Assembly (NCBI GenBank): GCA_949752795.1
Contig: OX457058.1
Span: 37,140,587 to 37,204,586, forward strand
From: Hyperoodon ampullatus
Taxonomy: Eukaryota > Chordata > Mammalia > Artiodactyla > Ziphiidae
Length of the DNA: 64,000 bases
Direction: 5' to 3'
In this document: positions 11,479-23,665 of the stretch, piece by piece
Numbering within the stretch: position 1 is the first letter of the stretch
How the letters are laid out: every line of letters begins with the position of its first letter
Notes under the pieces: model-generated
The model's database searches: none
What the model was told of the DNA's origin: nothing
The model's input: the letters and a program-made list of their open reading frames with translations, nothing else
Program-made: the position numbers and the translations under genes

Positions 11479-11639
11479 AAAAGTCCTATATCTTAATGAA
11501 CCATATTCTCAATGTCACGAAAAATATTGCAGTCATAATCCTGTCTTCCAAACACTTCAGCTATTTTTATTTTTTCATGAAATTAAAATTTTAAATTTTC
11601 TAAATTTTAACTATGCAAATTTCTTACTGTAAGCCTAAT

Positions 11640-13190
11640 ATACTCATAATTTACAGAGTTTTTTTTAGTTTTAAATTATTCCATGTAGCTTCTCAGTCTC
11701 CATGGTAGTCATTTATCTTATAAATTATCACATTATTCCACTCTCCTTCGTGGTTTAATAGGTGTGAAATGTTGCTTCATGCTATTATTAGAAGAATTGA
11801 ACATTTTTCCATGAGATTATTTTGTCTTTGTATATTCTGGTGAACTACGTGTTTATACTCCCTGATCATTTGTTCACAGGAGCTTTATGTGTTTTTAATA
11901 TTAATCCTTTATTTGTTATTTGTTGCTAATTTTCTTTTTAAAAAAATTTCATATGTGAAAGTAGATACATTTTTAAAACTACGTTGTGTGTGTGTGTATA
12001 TATAAATAATTATACAGAAAAATTATAAAGTTTAATTTTACATTAAAATTATATAAATGTAAAGAATAATTATAAAATTATAATCACATGTAACTGTCAT
12101 CCAAATCAAGAAATCTGGGGTACTTACTAGTACCCCAGAAGTATGCTTCCCTCATCATAACCTCCTCCCTACACTAGAGATAACTGTTTTCCTGTTTTTT
12201 GTGATAATAATTTTCTTGTCTTCTTAATTTACCCATATATGCAACCTGTAAGTAATGTAGTGCAGTTTTGCTTGGTTTTGAACTCTATAAATGGGATGGT
12301 AGTTTGTGTATTCTACTTTGTCTTTCTCATTTAGTTCAACATTACGTTTGTGAGATTCTTCCATATTGTAGATACAGGTTTTTAAAATTTTAAAATAATT
12401 TTATAATTGTTAATAAAAGTTTATTTTGTTGCCATAGAATATTCCATTGTATGATTGTGCCACAGTTTATCCATCCTGCTTTTGATGACATTTAGGTTGG
12501 TTTCAGATTTGAGCTATTAATGTTGCTGTGAATGTTCTTGTTCATATTCCCTGCTGCACATGTTCATAAGTTTGTATATAACTAAGAGTAGAACTATTGG
12601 GTCTAAGGATATGTATAGGTTTTACTTTTCGATCTAATGCCAAATTGTCTTCAAAAGTGGCTGCACTCCTACCAGTGTTTGTTTGTTTCTTTATTTTATT
12701 TTTATTTTTTGGCTGCGTTGGACCTTCATTGCTGCATGGGCTTTCTAGTTGCAGTGAGCAAGGGCTCCTCTACATTCAGGTGCACGGGCTTCTCATTGCG
12801 GTGGCTTCTCTTGTTGCGGAGCACGGGCTCAGTAGTTGCGGCATGCAGGACCTAGAACACGCAGGCTTCAGTAGTTGCAGCGCGTGGGCTCAGTAGTTGT
12901 GGCGCACGGGCTCTAGGGTACACAGGCTTCAGTAGTTGTGGCACGTGGGCTCAGTAATTGTGGCTCGTGGGCTCTAGAGTGCAGGCTCAGTAGTTGTGGC
13001 ACACGGGCTTAGTTGCTCTGCGATCTTCCCAGATCGGGGATCGAACCCGTGTCCCCTGCATTGGCAGGTGGATTCTTAACCACTGCTCCACCAGGGAAGT
13101 CCCTTACCAGTGTTATTAGACTTTCCATTGCTCCACATCCTTTCTAATATTTGATATTGTGTATTTAATTTTTGCCTATCAGGTAGGTGT
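11640..13190 (-). mobile_element. old L1, reverse, with SINE
   Basis: AT-rich reverse-strand L1M sequence ('gaacatttttccatgagatt', 'gaatattccattgtatgatt', 'gggtctaaggatatgtatag'). It is split by the SINE at 12680-13104 and resumes with 'ttattagactttccattgct'. Confidence 0.65.
12680..13104 (-). mobile_element. long CHR-type SINE
   Basis: Reverse-strand long form with several 'cagtagttgtggc' units and the head 'accactgctccaccagggaa'. The target duplication 'taccagtgtt' lies at 12670-12679 and 13105-13114. It is longer than most copies because internal 'cagtagttg' units are repeated. Confidence 0.9.
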
Positions 13191-13210
13191 ATGTATTTTC
13201 TTATAGTTTT

Positions 13211-13531
13211 TTTTTTTTTTTTTTTTTTGATGTTGGGGGTAGGAGTTTAGTAATTTATTTATTTATTTTGGCTGTGTTGGGTCTTCGTTTCTGTGCAATG
13301 GCTTTCTCTAGTTGTGGCAAGCGGGGGCCACTCTTCATTGCGCTGCACGGGCCTCTCACTATCACGGCCTCTCTTGTTGCGGAGCACGGGCTCCAGACGC
13401 GCAGGCTCAGTAGTTGTGGCTCACGGGCCTAGCTGCTCCGCGGCATGTGGGATCTTCCCGGACCAGGGCTCGAACCTGTGTCCCTTGCATTGGCAGGCGG
13501 ATTCTCAACCACTGCGCCACCAAGGAAGCCC
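13211..13531 (-). mobile_element. long CHR-type SINE
   Basis: Reverse-strand copy with 'ggctgtgttgggtcttcgtt' and head 'ctgcgccaccaaggaagcc'. The target duplication 'tcttatagtttt' is at 13199-13210 and 13532-13543. Confidence 0.9.
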
Positions 13532-13654
13532 TCTTATAGTTTTAATTCCCTGGATTATTAATGAAGTTGAGCACCTTGTATTTATGGACTGTTTCCTCTT
13601 TTTAAAAGTGTCTCTTCAAGTTTTCTGTCTTTTCCATGGAGTTGTCTGTCTTTT

Positions 13655-13658
<4 letters not shown>

Positions 13659-13692
<34 letters not shown>

Positions 13693-13882
13693 TGATACGC
13701 GGGCCTCTCACTGTTGTGGCCTCTCCCGTTGCGGAGCACAGGCTCCGGATGCGCAGGCTCAGCAGCCATGGCTCACGGGCCCAGCCGCTCCGCGGCATAT
13801 GGGATCCTCCCAGACCGGGGCACGAACCCGTATCCCCTGCATCGGCAGGCGGACTCTCAACCACTGCGCCACCAGGGAGGCC
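13659..13882 (-). mobile_element. young CHR-2-like SINE
   Basis: Reverse-strand copy with a poly(T) run over 30. The target duplication 'ctgtctttttctt' begins at about 13646 and at 13883. It differs from the copy at 5681-5908 at only about three positions by eye and shares its private variants. Confidence 0.93.
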
Positions 13883-13979
13883 CTGTCTTTTTCTTATTTT
13901 GTAGGAGTTATTTTTTCATTCCACATAGTGGTTATTTATTTGTTAGTTATATATATTGCAAATATCTTCTACTCTCTGG

Positions 13980-13980
<1 letters not shown>

Positions 13981-14013
<33 letters not shown>

Positions 14014-14203
14014 GGTACGCGGGCTTCTCACTGCTGCGGCCTCTCCCGCTGCGGAGCACAGGCTCCGGACGCGCAGGCTCAGCGGCCATGGCTCACGGGC
14101 CCAGCCGCTCCACAGCACGCGGGATCTTCCCGGACCGGGGCACGAACCTGCGTCCCCTGCATCGGCAGGCGGACTCTCAACCACTGCGCCACCAGGGAAG
14201 CCC
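13981..14203 (-). mobile_element. young CHR-2-like SINE
   Basis: Reverse orientation with poly(T). The target duplication 'ctactctctggctttt' begins at 13969 and at 14204. Confidence 0.93.
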
Positions 14204-14271
14204 CTACTCTCTGGCTTTTAAAAGTGGATGTAATATAATTTTAGTCAACTTTTTAAGCACTTATTGTGAAA

Positions 14272-14540
14272 TATTTTTTTAACTTTTTATTTTATATTGG
14301 AATATAGTTGATTAACAATGTCATGATGGTTTTCATGTGTATGCCAAAGTGATTCAGTTATACATATGCGTGTATCTGTTCTTTTTCAAATTCTTTTCCC
14401 ATTTAGGTTCTTACATAATACTGAGCAGAGTTACCTGTGTTATACACTAGGTCCTTGTTGGTTATCCATTTTAAATATAGCAGTGTGTACATGTCAATCC
14501 CAAACTCCCTAACTATCCCTTCCCCCCACCCTGTTGTGAA
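14272..14540 (-). mobile_element. L1 3' end
   Basis: Reverse-strand artiodactyl L1 3' UTR with 'tatattggaatatagttgat' and 'gagttacctgtgttatacac'. I see no gene or repeat that I can name in 14,541-15,112. Confidence 0.8.
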
Positions 14541-15127
14541 ATATTATATATTTCATAGAGAAAAGTTCAGAAAACATCTATATAAGCTGTGCAGAAATAG
14601 GTTAACATAGTAGGCCTGGGAACTTGGGTTTTGAAACCTTTCCTAAGCTGATAAGGTTCTTTTGCCCACCTGTGGCACTAACACTTGCTTTCATTCTGAG
14701 AATCTGAAATTTTGGTGTTAAAGTGTTCCTCTGTGACCAGCCCCGGATAAAAACCCTAGACAATGCATCTCTGGTGTGTTTCCTAGGGCAAAAACATAGT
14801 GCACGTGTAGCTGCAGTTTTCTTGAGAGAGAATGTCCTCTCTGGGAGGTAGAGAGCACGTAGAAGCCAGCACATGGATTCCTACAGACTGATGTGTCTTT
14901 TCCTCTTGTTGCTCTGTTGGTGTGTCCTTACTGTCTGTTGCTGTAATAAAACTTAGCTGTGAGTTAAGACGGTATGCCTGCGGTCGTTCATCACTGAACA
15001 TGAGGGAATGGTCTTTGGGGACCCCAGAAACAGCAGTTTAATGGCATATATCAAAGCAAACACCTCTGTACCTATGTCCCAAGGAAGAAATAGAACATTG
15101 CTAACACCCTCAGAAGCCTCCTGTCTG

Positions 15128-15480
15128 TTAACACATATATGTGGAATCTGAAGAAATTGGTATAGACGATCTTATTTACAAAGCAGAAATAGAGACACAG
15201 ATGTAAACAAACGTATGGATACCAAGGGGAAAGGGGGGGTGGAATGAATTGGGAGATTGGGATTGACATATATACACTATTGATACTATGTATAAAATAG
15301 ATAACTAATGAGAACCTACTGTATAGCACAGGGAACTCAGTGCTCTGTGGTGACCTAAATGGGAAGGAAATCCAAAAAAGAGGGGATAAATGTATATGTA
15401 TAGCTGATTCACTTTGCTGTACAGTAGAAACTAATACAACATTGTAAAGCAACTATAATTCAATAAAAATAAAAAAGCAG
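15128..15480 (+). mobile_element. L1 3' end, 5'-truncated
   Basis: Forward-strand L1 3' UTR ending 'cataattcaataaaaataaa'-like with a short A-rich tail. The target duplication 'gaagcctcctgtctg' is at 15113-15127 and 15481-15495. Confidence 0.88.
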
Positions 15481-16489
15481 GAAGCCTCCTGTCTGCCCCT
15501 GTCTTATCCTCTACCCCAAAGATAACTATTATCCTGATTTTTGTGCTAATCAATACATTGCTTTTCTTTATATTCCAGTGTCTCAAGTCTTAGTGCTGTT
15601 TTAGCTAGTTGGCACGCGAAAGATTCTCAATTAAAATGCAATTCAGTTTTTCTAATCTTTTTCTTTTTTGTTAGTGCTGTTTGTATCTTGTTTGAGAAAT
15701 CTCTTGGAGGTTATAAAATTATTCTTCTGTATTATTTTCCAGAAACTTTATTGTTTTGCCCTTTACATTTAGATCTGCAGTTCACTTGAAAATGATTGAT
15801 GTGTATGGAGTGAAGTAGGATTTAAATTTCATTTCTTCCCACGTATATATCCGACGTTCTAGCACAATTTACTGAAAAGACTCCTTCCATTGTGTTCTGC
15901 AATGCTACTTTTGTCATAAATTAAGTGTCTTTATATTGGCTTGCTTGTGGGTTATTTATTCTCTTCCACTGGTGTTTGCCTATCCTAGCATCAATATCTC
16001 ACTGTTTTTAAAGTAGTTTTTTAATAAGTCTTTGTATGTCTGCCAGAGCAAGTCTTCTCATCCTATAGGTATTCAAGAGTATCTTGTCTATTTTTGGAAT
16101 TTTGCATCTCCATATAAATTTTACACTCAGCTATTAAGTTCCTCCGGGGGGGGAAATAGAATTTTGATTAGAATTGCATGAAGTTAGAGATCAATTTGGA
16201 GAGAATTGGCATCTTGACAGTATTGTTGTCTTCCAGTCATGATTATGGTGCAAATATTTGTTTGATTACTCCTTAATTTCTCTTAATAATTATTTATAAT
16301 TTTCTGAATAGAATCATAGACATAGTTTGGTAGATTTATTTTTTTGATATTTAAATTTTTATGCCATTGTGAATGGTAAGTTTTCTGAAATTTCATTGTC
16401 TAACAGTTTATTAGTGGTACATAAAAATAGAATTAACTTTTGTATATTGACCTCATATCAGCAGTCTACCTAAACTCACTGCATTAGTT

Positions 16490-18460
16490 TTCTGCTGTAA
16501 CAGATTACTACAAATTCAGTGGCTTAAATCAACATAGATTTATTATCTTACAGTTTGTAGTTCCAAAGTTGAATGAGTCTCATTGGGCTAAAAATCAAGG
16601 TGCTGGCAATGGCATTCTTCACAGAATTAGAACAAAACATTTTACAATTTGTGTGGAAACACCAAAGACCCCAAATAGCCAAAGCAGTCTTGAGAAAGAA
16701 AAACGGAGCTGGAGGAATCAGGCTCCCCAACGTCAAACTATACTACAAAGGTACAGTAATCAAGACAGTATGGTACGGGCGCAAAAACAGAAATATAGAT
16801 CAATGGTACAGGATAGAAAGCCCAGAGATAAAATGCATGCACATATGGCCACCTAATTTATGACAAAGGAGGCAAGAACATACGATGGAGAAAAGACAGC
16901 CTCTTCAGTAAGTGCTGGGAAAACTGGACAGCTACATGTAAAAGAATGAAATTAGAACACTACCTAACACCATTCACAAAAATAGACTCAAATTGGTTTA
17001 AAGACCTAAATGTAGGACCAGACACTATAAAACTCTTAGAGGAAAACATAGGAAAAACACTCTTTGACATAAACCACAGCAAGATCTTATTTGACCCACC
17101 TCCTAGAGTTATGAAAATAAAAACAAAAATAGGCAAATGGGACCTAATGAAACTTAAAAGCTTTTGCACAGCAAAGGAAACCATAAACAAGATGAAAAGA
17201 CAGCCCTCAGAATGGGGGAAAATATTTACAAACAAAGCAATGGACAAAGGTTTAATCTCCAAAATATACAAACAGCTCAATATAAAAAAAAAAACCAATT
17301 AAAAAATGGGCAGAAGACCTAAATAGACATTTCTCCAAAGAAGACATACAGGTGGCCAAGAGGCAAATGAAAAGATGCTCAACATCACTAATTATTAGAG
17401 CAATGAAAATCAAAACTACAATGAGGTATCACCTCACACCAGTCAGGATGAGCATCATCAAAAAATCTACAAACAATAAATGCTGGAGCGGGTGTGGAGA
17501 AAAGGGAACCCTTTTGCACTGTTGGTGGGGATGTAAACTGATACAGCCACTATGGAGAACAGTTTGGAGGTTCCTTAAAAAACTAAAAATAGAACTGCTA
17601 TGTGACCCAGCAATCCCATTAGTGGGCATATATCTGGAGAAAAACATAATTCAAAAGAACACATGTACCCCATTGTTCATTGCAGCACTGTTTACAATAG
17701 CCAGGACATGGAAACAGCCTAAATGTCCAGTGACAGATGAATGAATAAAGAATATGTGGTACATATATACAATGGAATATTACTCAGCCATAAAAAGGAA
17801 TGAAATTGTAGAGACGTGGATGGACCTAGAGTCTGTCATACAGAGTGAATTAAGCCAGAAAGAAAAACAAATATCATATATTAATGCATATGTGTGGAAT
17901 CTAGAAAAATGGTACAGATGAATGTATTTACAAGGCAGTAATAGAGACAGATGTAGAGAATGGACATGTGGACACAGTGGGGGAAGGGGAGGGTGGGATG
18001 AATTGGGAGATTAGATTTGACATAAATACACTACCATGTATAAAATAGATAGCTAGTGGGAACCTGCTGTATAGCACAGGGAGCTCAGCTCGGTGCTCTG
18101 TGACCACCTAGATGGAGGGGTGGGGGGGGTGTTGGGAGGGAGGTCCAAGAGGGAGGGGATATAGGTATACATATAGCTGATTCACTTCATTGTACAGCAG
18201 AAACTAACACAACATTGTAAAGCAATTATACTCCAATTTAAAAAATTTTTTTAATAAATAAATTACCGCAAATTCAGTGGCTTAAAACAACACAGATTTA
18301 TTATCTTACGGTTCTGTAGTTCTGAAGTTGAATGAGTCTCATTGGAATAAAAATCAAGGTGTTGGCAAGTCTGTGTTCCTTTCTGGAAGCTCTAGGGAAG
18401 AATCTGCTTCCTTGCCCTTTGCAGCTTCTTGAGGCTTTCCTCCTCCATTAATCTGAAGAT
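16490..18460. repeat. ancient repeat split by an L1
   Basis: The 5' end of a common dispersed repeat ('attactacaaattcagtggc', 'agatttattatcttac', 'gaatgagtctcattgg') is present at 16,500-16,607 and again at 18,263-18,368. From there it continues only on the right ('tctggaagctctagggaaga', 'gcttccttgccctttgcagc'). The L1 at 16,608-18,262 lies between the two copies. Confidence 0.75.
16608..18262 (+). mobile_element. L1, 5'-truncated ORF2 3' end and 3' UTR
   Basis: The forward frames at 16,573-16,863, 16,946-17,302 and 17,352-17,744 translate to L1 ORF2 C-terminal text ([40 protein letters not shown]), followed by the 3' UTR with a G-rich tract near 18,115-18,150. Broken by frameshifts, so not active. 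The flanking 105-bp repeat is described as a finding. Confidence 0.92.
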
Positions 18461-19458
18461 TCTTTTAGTTGTTCTATATACACGGTTTTATCATTTGTGA
18501 ACGTTAAGGTTCTTGCTTATTTCCAGTTTATTTACTGTTCTTGCTTTATTGCTCTGGCTTAAATTTCCAGTGCACATTATTTGGAAGTGGTGAGAGTGGG
18601 CATCCTTGTACTGTTCCTGATCTAAAAGGAAAAACTTTCTAAATATCGCCTTATTGGGGGTTTGTTTATATTTTAATTATATATCCCCTCTTTAGGGTTA
18701 AGGAAGTTCCCTTTTATTCCTTGTTTGATAAGAGTTTTCATAATGAATGGATTTCATTGTGAATGGATATTTGATTTTATCGTATGCTTATTCTGCAGCT
18801 CTTGAGAAAAGTCATATGATTTTTCTTTAATAATTTGGTAAACTATATTAATTGATTTTTTTAATGTTGCCAATCATACATTCCTGAGACAATACAACTT
18901 GGTCATAGTATATTTTATACATGACTAGATTTGGTTTGCTAACATATTGTTTGGGATTTTTTGCAGCTACATTTATGCATAAGAATTAGCCCGTAATTTT
19001 TCACGTTGAACTGCCCTTGCAGAATTGTGTACCAAAATTATGCTAGCCTCATAGAGTGAGTTGCAAGGTTCAGTCTTTCTGTACTTTGGAATCGTTCATA
19101 AAACTGGAATTTTAAATAAATTTTTCATTTAAAAATTGGAATATTGTCGTAAATGCTCAGAAGAATTCACCAGCTCTCAGGTGTTGATGCTGTCTTTATG
19201 GGTAGATTTTTTGCTACAGATATTTCTTTAAAATAGCTATAGGCTATTAGACTTCCTGTTTCTTTTTGAGTGAGTTTTGATAAGTAAGTTTGGGAAGAAA
19301 TTTGTCCCTTTCATCTAAATTTTAAATTTTATTGGCCCAAAGTTGTTCATAACAACCTATTACTGTATTTTAATATCTATATTATATGTGGTTGAGTTTC
19401 TTCTTTTAGTCCCGATATTGGTTTATTTATGCCTTTTCTCTTCTTTTTGATGTCTTTT

Positions 19459-19803
19459 TAATTAATTAATTAATTAATTTTGGCTGCGTTGGGTCTTCAT
19501 TGCTGCGTGTGGGCTTTCTCTAGTTGTGGCGAGCGGGGGCTACTCTTCTTTGCGTTGTGTGGGCTTCTCATTGTGGTGGCTTGTCTTGTTGCGGAGCATG
19601 GACTCTAGGCATGCGGGCTTCAGTAGTTGTGGTATGTGGGCTCAGTAGTTGTGGCTCGCCGGGCTCTAGAGCACAGGTTCAGTAGTTGTGGCACATGAGC
19701 TTAGTTGCTCCGCGGCATGTGGGATCTACCCGGACCAGGGATCGAACCTATGTCCCCTGCATTGGCGGGAAGATTCTTAACCACTGCGGCACCAGGGAAG
19801 CCC
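19459..19803 (-). mobile_element. long CHR-type SINE
   Basis: Reverse-strand copy with the tail 'ttaattaattaattaatttt' and head 'ctgcggcaccagggaagccc'. It interrupts old L1. The probable target duplication is 'tttgatgtctttt' against 'tttgataagtctttt'. Confidence 0.88.
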
Positions 19804-20330
19804 CTTTGATAAGTCTTTTCACAGAACAAACTTGGTTTATTGGTTCTCTCTATTTTATGTTTATTATTTTAGCTCTTTATAATTTTCTTCTTTGTATTCT
19901 CATTGGGCTTATTTTGTTTTTTCATTTTCACAAATGAAAGAGATACGAGATAGATGCCTTCTGCTCATTAATTTTCATTTGTCCTTTCTAACAATTAAGG
20001 CTGTACGTTTCCCTGTAATTACTTCTTTAGTTGCGTATCACAAGTTTTTTTTATATGTAGACTTGCATTATTGTCCAGTTCAAAAATATATTCTAATGCC
20101 CACTCTGTTATCTTATTTGGTCCATGGGTTTTTTTAGTAAGTATATTTCTTTATTTCCAAGCATGAGGATTTTCTGGATCCATCTCTCTCCTTCTTTCTC
20201 TCTCTCTCTCTTTTTTTTTCTTTGAAAAATTAAAAACCTGTGAAAAAGTTGCATGGTTAGTCCAGTAATAATATGTCTTCTCAAGTGTGCATTTTGCATT
20301 CTAAAAATAGTTCACATTATCAACTTAAAA

Positions 20331-20700
20331 ATAAAATAGCTAGTTATTTTACTAGCAAAATGAGCTTATTCAGGAATGGCAGAGGAATTGCCATTTAGGA
20401 CATGAAAACTATAGCAAACCACGGGTAGGTCTGGAGAACAAAGGAGAGCAACCTTACTTTATATAGAAAAAGGAGAAGTTGCGAAAGGCTGCTCCAAACC
20501 GCAGTCCGTTGGAGGAATGTGAACGTTCAGGGTGGCTGAGTTGTTGTTCTCATTGTCTGGGCTGTTGCTCAACAAGGAGAGAATTGGGTAATAAAGTAAG
20601 CTTCCTGCCCAGGAACGTGAAGTAAGCTGTGAAGAAAGGTACATGTGTAGAGAGCTCCGCCTTTAAGACTTCACAACTCCATTTTAAATGAGGTTTCCCT
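20331..20700. repeat. LTR-like repeat, family not assigned
   Basis: A block of mixed composition between L1 pieces. It contains 'gcagaggaattgccatttag' and ends 'aactccattttaaatgaggt', a style seen in mammalian LTRs. No flanking duplication was recognised. Weak call. Confidence 0.35.
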
Positions 20701-21580
20701 TTATTAATTTTTACAATATGTTAGGTCAGAAAGAAAACATTAGTATTTTCCAAAAGTAGAAAGATTATGAACAGTCCTTATCATTGTACAACAAAACTAG
20801 AAATTTAAAATGGAATTTAAAAGAAAAGGAAAAGGCCCTTCCATCTGGAAGATTAAAAACCTTCTATTAAAGAACTATTGGATACAAGGGAAATACAAAC
20901 CGAAATAAAGGATTCCTGAAAATTAATGAAATGAAAACACAACAAATCAGATTTTATAAGACACATATAAAGCAGTGTGAAGGAGGGAAGTTTATAGCTT
21001 TAAAGGCATTATAAATGAAGGATGGAAAATAAATGAACTAAATTCCAAACTTGGAAAGTTAGAAAAAGAACAAAAAGTAAACCAAACGAAAGCACAAGAG
21101 GCTAAAAAATAATAAAGATAGAAACAAATTAATGAAATAGAGAACGGAAGAACATGTGATTAATCAAAATCTTGTATCTTAAAAAATTTAACAAGCCAGC
21201 AAACTAATAGCTAACTTAAGAAAATAGGGGGAAATTGCAAATGCAAAATAACAAATGACAAGTGGGGGAAAACCCACTAATATAGAAGAAATTTTTTAAA
21301 ATACGAGATTAATTTGCATACCTCTAAACATATTTGAATATTTATATGAAATGGATAATTATTTAGGGAAATACAATTTAACAAAATGGATCCCCATAAA
21401 GATTACAAGTTAAATACCTCAATTTCCATAGAATATACAAAGTTTTGAAAGAACCATCCCAATGAAAACAAAAAAACACTAGGTCCAAATGGTTTCATAG
21501 GGAAATTCTACCAAACTTCAGGAGTCTAGATAATCACAATGCTAATAAATTGCTTCAGATGAAGGAAGGAAAACTTTGAA
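20700..21580 (+). mobile_element. old L1 ORF2 region, forward
   Basis: A-rich forward-strand L1M text with 'gaactaaattccaaacttgg', 'acactaggtccaaatggttt' and 'gggaaattctaccaaacttc', matching the region ahead of the L1 reverse transcriptase. Diverged, no long frame. Confidence 0.65.
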
Positions 21581-21724
21581 ATTCTTTTTTTTTGAATTAG
21601 ATACTTCATATTATAGTCACTGATTTAGTTATCTATCTCTAGTTGTTGTCAAGGGGCTGAAGGGAAGTAAAATTTCCAAAACATTTTTCAGTCTTCTAGA
21701 TGCTCTTTGAGTTTACTTTTTCTG

Positions 21725-21900
21725 AAGCAGCTTTATTGACCTACAATAAACTGCACATATTTAAGTTATGATTTGATCAGTTTTGATATATAGGAGATAC
21801 CATCACCACAATCAGATAAATGAACATATCCATCTCTCCCAGAAGTTTCTTCATGCCCCTGTGTAATGCCTCACTCTTGCTCCCTTTCCCCAAGTCCAGA
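21725..21900 (-). mobile_element. old L1 3' end, reverse
   Basis: 'agcagctttattgacctaca', 'aagttatgatttgatcagtt' and 'gataccatcaccacaatcag' are reverse-strand L1 3'-UTR text. Not full length. Confidence 0.6.
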
Positions 21901-22138
21901 ATCTGTAAAGAACCCCTACAGTTCTTTAAAACGAACAAATAACAAATAACCCAATGAAAAAGGAGGCAAAGGATTTGAATAGACGTTTCTCCAAAGAAGA
22001 TACACAAATGTCCAACAAACACTTGAAAAGATGCTTAGCATCACTAATCATCAGAGAAATGCAAATCAAAAACACAATGAGATATCGCCTCACACTCAGG
22101 ACGGCTACTATCAAAAAACCCCAGAAACGGGCTTCCCT

Positions 22139-22335
22139 GGTGGCGCAGTGGTTGAGAGTCCGCCTGCCGATGCAGGGGACATGGGTTCGTGCCCTGGTCC
22201 GGGAGGATCCCACATGCCGCGGAGCGGTTGGGCCCGTGAGCCGTGGCCGTTGAGCCTGCGCGTCCGGAGCCTGTGCGCCCGGAGCCTGTGCTCTGCAACG
22301 GGAGAGGCCACAGCAGTGAGAGGCCCGCGTACCGC

Positions 22336-22361
<26 letters not shown>
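22139..22361 (+). mobile_element. young CHR-2-like SINE with internal duplication
   Basis: Forward copy with a poly(A) tail. The duplication 'cccagaaac' flanks it at about 22,130-22,138 and 22,363-22,371. Around 22,260-22,290 the 'cggagcctgtg' unit is repeated, making it longer than its relatives. Confidence 0.93.
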
Positions 22362-22368
<7 letters not shown>

Positions 22369-22371
22369 AAC

Positions 22372-22668
22372 GACTTCTGTGGTGGTGCAGTGGTTAAGAA
22401 TCCACCTGGCAATGCAGGGGACTAGGGTTCGAGCCCTGGTCTGGGAAGATCGCACGTGCTACAGAGCAGCTAAGCCCGTGCGCCACAACTACTGAGGCTG
22501 CGCTCTAGAGCCTGCAAGCCACAACTACTGAAGCCTGCGAGCCTAGAGTCCATGCTCTGCAACAAGAGAAGCCACTGCAATGAGCAGCCCGCACACCACA
22601 GCAAAGAGCAGCCCCCACTCATGCAACTAGAGGAAGCCCACGCGCAGCAACGAAGACCCAAAGCAGCC

Positions 22669-22733
<65 letters not shown>

Positions 22734-22738
22734 TTTAA
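22372..22738 (+). mobile_element. long CHR-type SINE with expanded (TA)n tail
   Basis: Forward copy ('gtggtggtgcagtggttaag', 'gacccaaagcagccataaat') whose tail has become an alternating TA run at about 22,674-22,735. It sits directly behind the preceding young SINE. Confidence 0.88.
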
Positions 22739-23451
22739 AAAAACAAACCAGAAAATAACAACTGTTGGTAAGGATGTAGAGAAATGAGGGTTATGGAGAA
22801 ATTGGAACTCGTGCACACTGTTGGTGGGAATGTAAAATGGTGCAGCTGCTGTGGAAAATAGTATGGCAGTTCCTCAAAAAATTAAAAATAGAATTACTGT
22901 ATGATCCAGGAACTCCACTTCTGGGTGCATACCCAAAAGAATTGGAATCAGGGTTTCAAAGAGGTATTTGTACACCTGTGTTTATTTCAGCATTATTCAC
23001 AATAGCCAGAGGGTGGGAGCAACTCAAATGCCCATCGACAGATGAATGGATAAACAAAATGTGGTATGTACATACAACTGAATATTATTCAGCCTTTAAC
23101 GAAGGAAATTCTGACACATGCTGCAACATGAATAAACCTTGAGGACATTATGCTAAGTGAAATAAGCCAGTCACAAAGAAAACAAATACTGTATGATTCT
23201 ACTCAAGTAGTCAAATTCATAGAAACAGAAAGTAGAATGGTGATTGTCAGAGGCTGGGGGGAAGGGGAAATGGGAAATTGTTGTTTAATGGGCACACAGT
23301 TTCAGTTGTGCAAGGCAGAAAAGTTCTGGAGATTTGTTGCACAGCAATGTGGATATACTTTACATCACTGAACTGTACACTTAAAAACGATTAAGATGGT
23401 AAATTTTTAATGTTAGGTGTGTTTTAGCACAATTAAAAATAAAAAAGGACA

Positions 23452-23665
23452 GGGCTTCCCTGGTGGCGCAGTGGTTGAGAGTCCTCCTGCCGATGCAGGG
23501 GACACGGGTTTGTGCCCCGGTCCGGGAAGATCCCGCATGCCGCGGAGCGGCTGGGCCCGTGAGCCATGGCCGCTGAGCCTGCGCGTCCGGAGCCTGTGCC
23601 CCGCAATGGGAGAGGCCACAACAGTGAGAGGCCCGCGTACCGCAAAAAAAATAAATAAATAAAAT
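23452..23665 (+). mobile_element. young CHR-2-like SINE
   Basis: Forward copy inserted at the A-rich 3' end of the L1. The target duplication, about 'aaaaataaaaaaggaca', lies on both sides. Confidence 0.92.

Larger units (their letters stand above)
15496..20330 (-). mobile_element. large old L1 ORF2 region, interrupted
   Basis: Reverse-strand L1M ORF2-like sequence in 15,500-16,488, continuing at about 18,470-19,458 and 19,804-20,330 ('tcacttgaaaatgattgatg', 'tcttgacagtattgttgtct', 'gtgggcatccttgtactgtt', 'gatttttctttaataatttg'). It is broken by an ancient repeat holding a younger L1 (16,490-18,460) and by a SINE (19,459-19,803). No intact frame. Confidence 0.7.
21905..23440 (+). mobile_element. 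L1 ORF2 3' end and 3' UTR, split by two SINEs
   Basis: Forward-strand L1: 21,940-22,138 ('gacgtttctccaaagaagat', 'cactaatcatcagagaaatg'), then 22,745-23,440 ('gttggtgggaatgtaaaatg', 'gcccatcgacagatgaatgg', 'actgaactgtacacttaaaa'). SINEs at 22,139-22,361 and 22,372-22,738 separate the halves. Confidence 0.85.

Noticed and set aside
11075..11632. 185-codon open frame
   Set aside because: It runs through two adjoining SINEs; the proline- and arginine-rich text repeats in every young SINE copy and is not a gene.
13293..14238. Open frames of 203 and 174 codons
   Set aside because: Same SINE-derived translation, joined by poly(T) (phenylalanine) runs.
16573..17744. Open frames resembling a reverse transcriptase protein
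   Set aside because: These are C-terminal pieces of L1 ORF2, 5'-truncated and frameshifted, already described as a mobile element.
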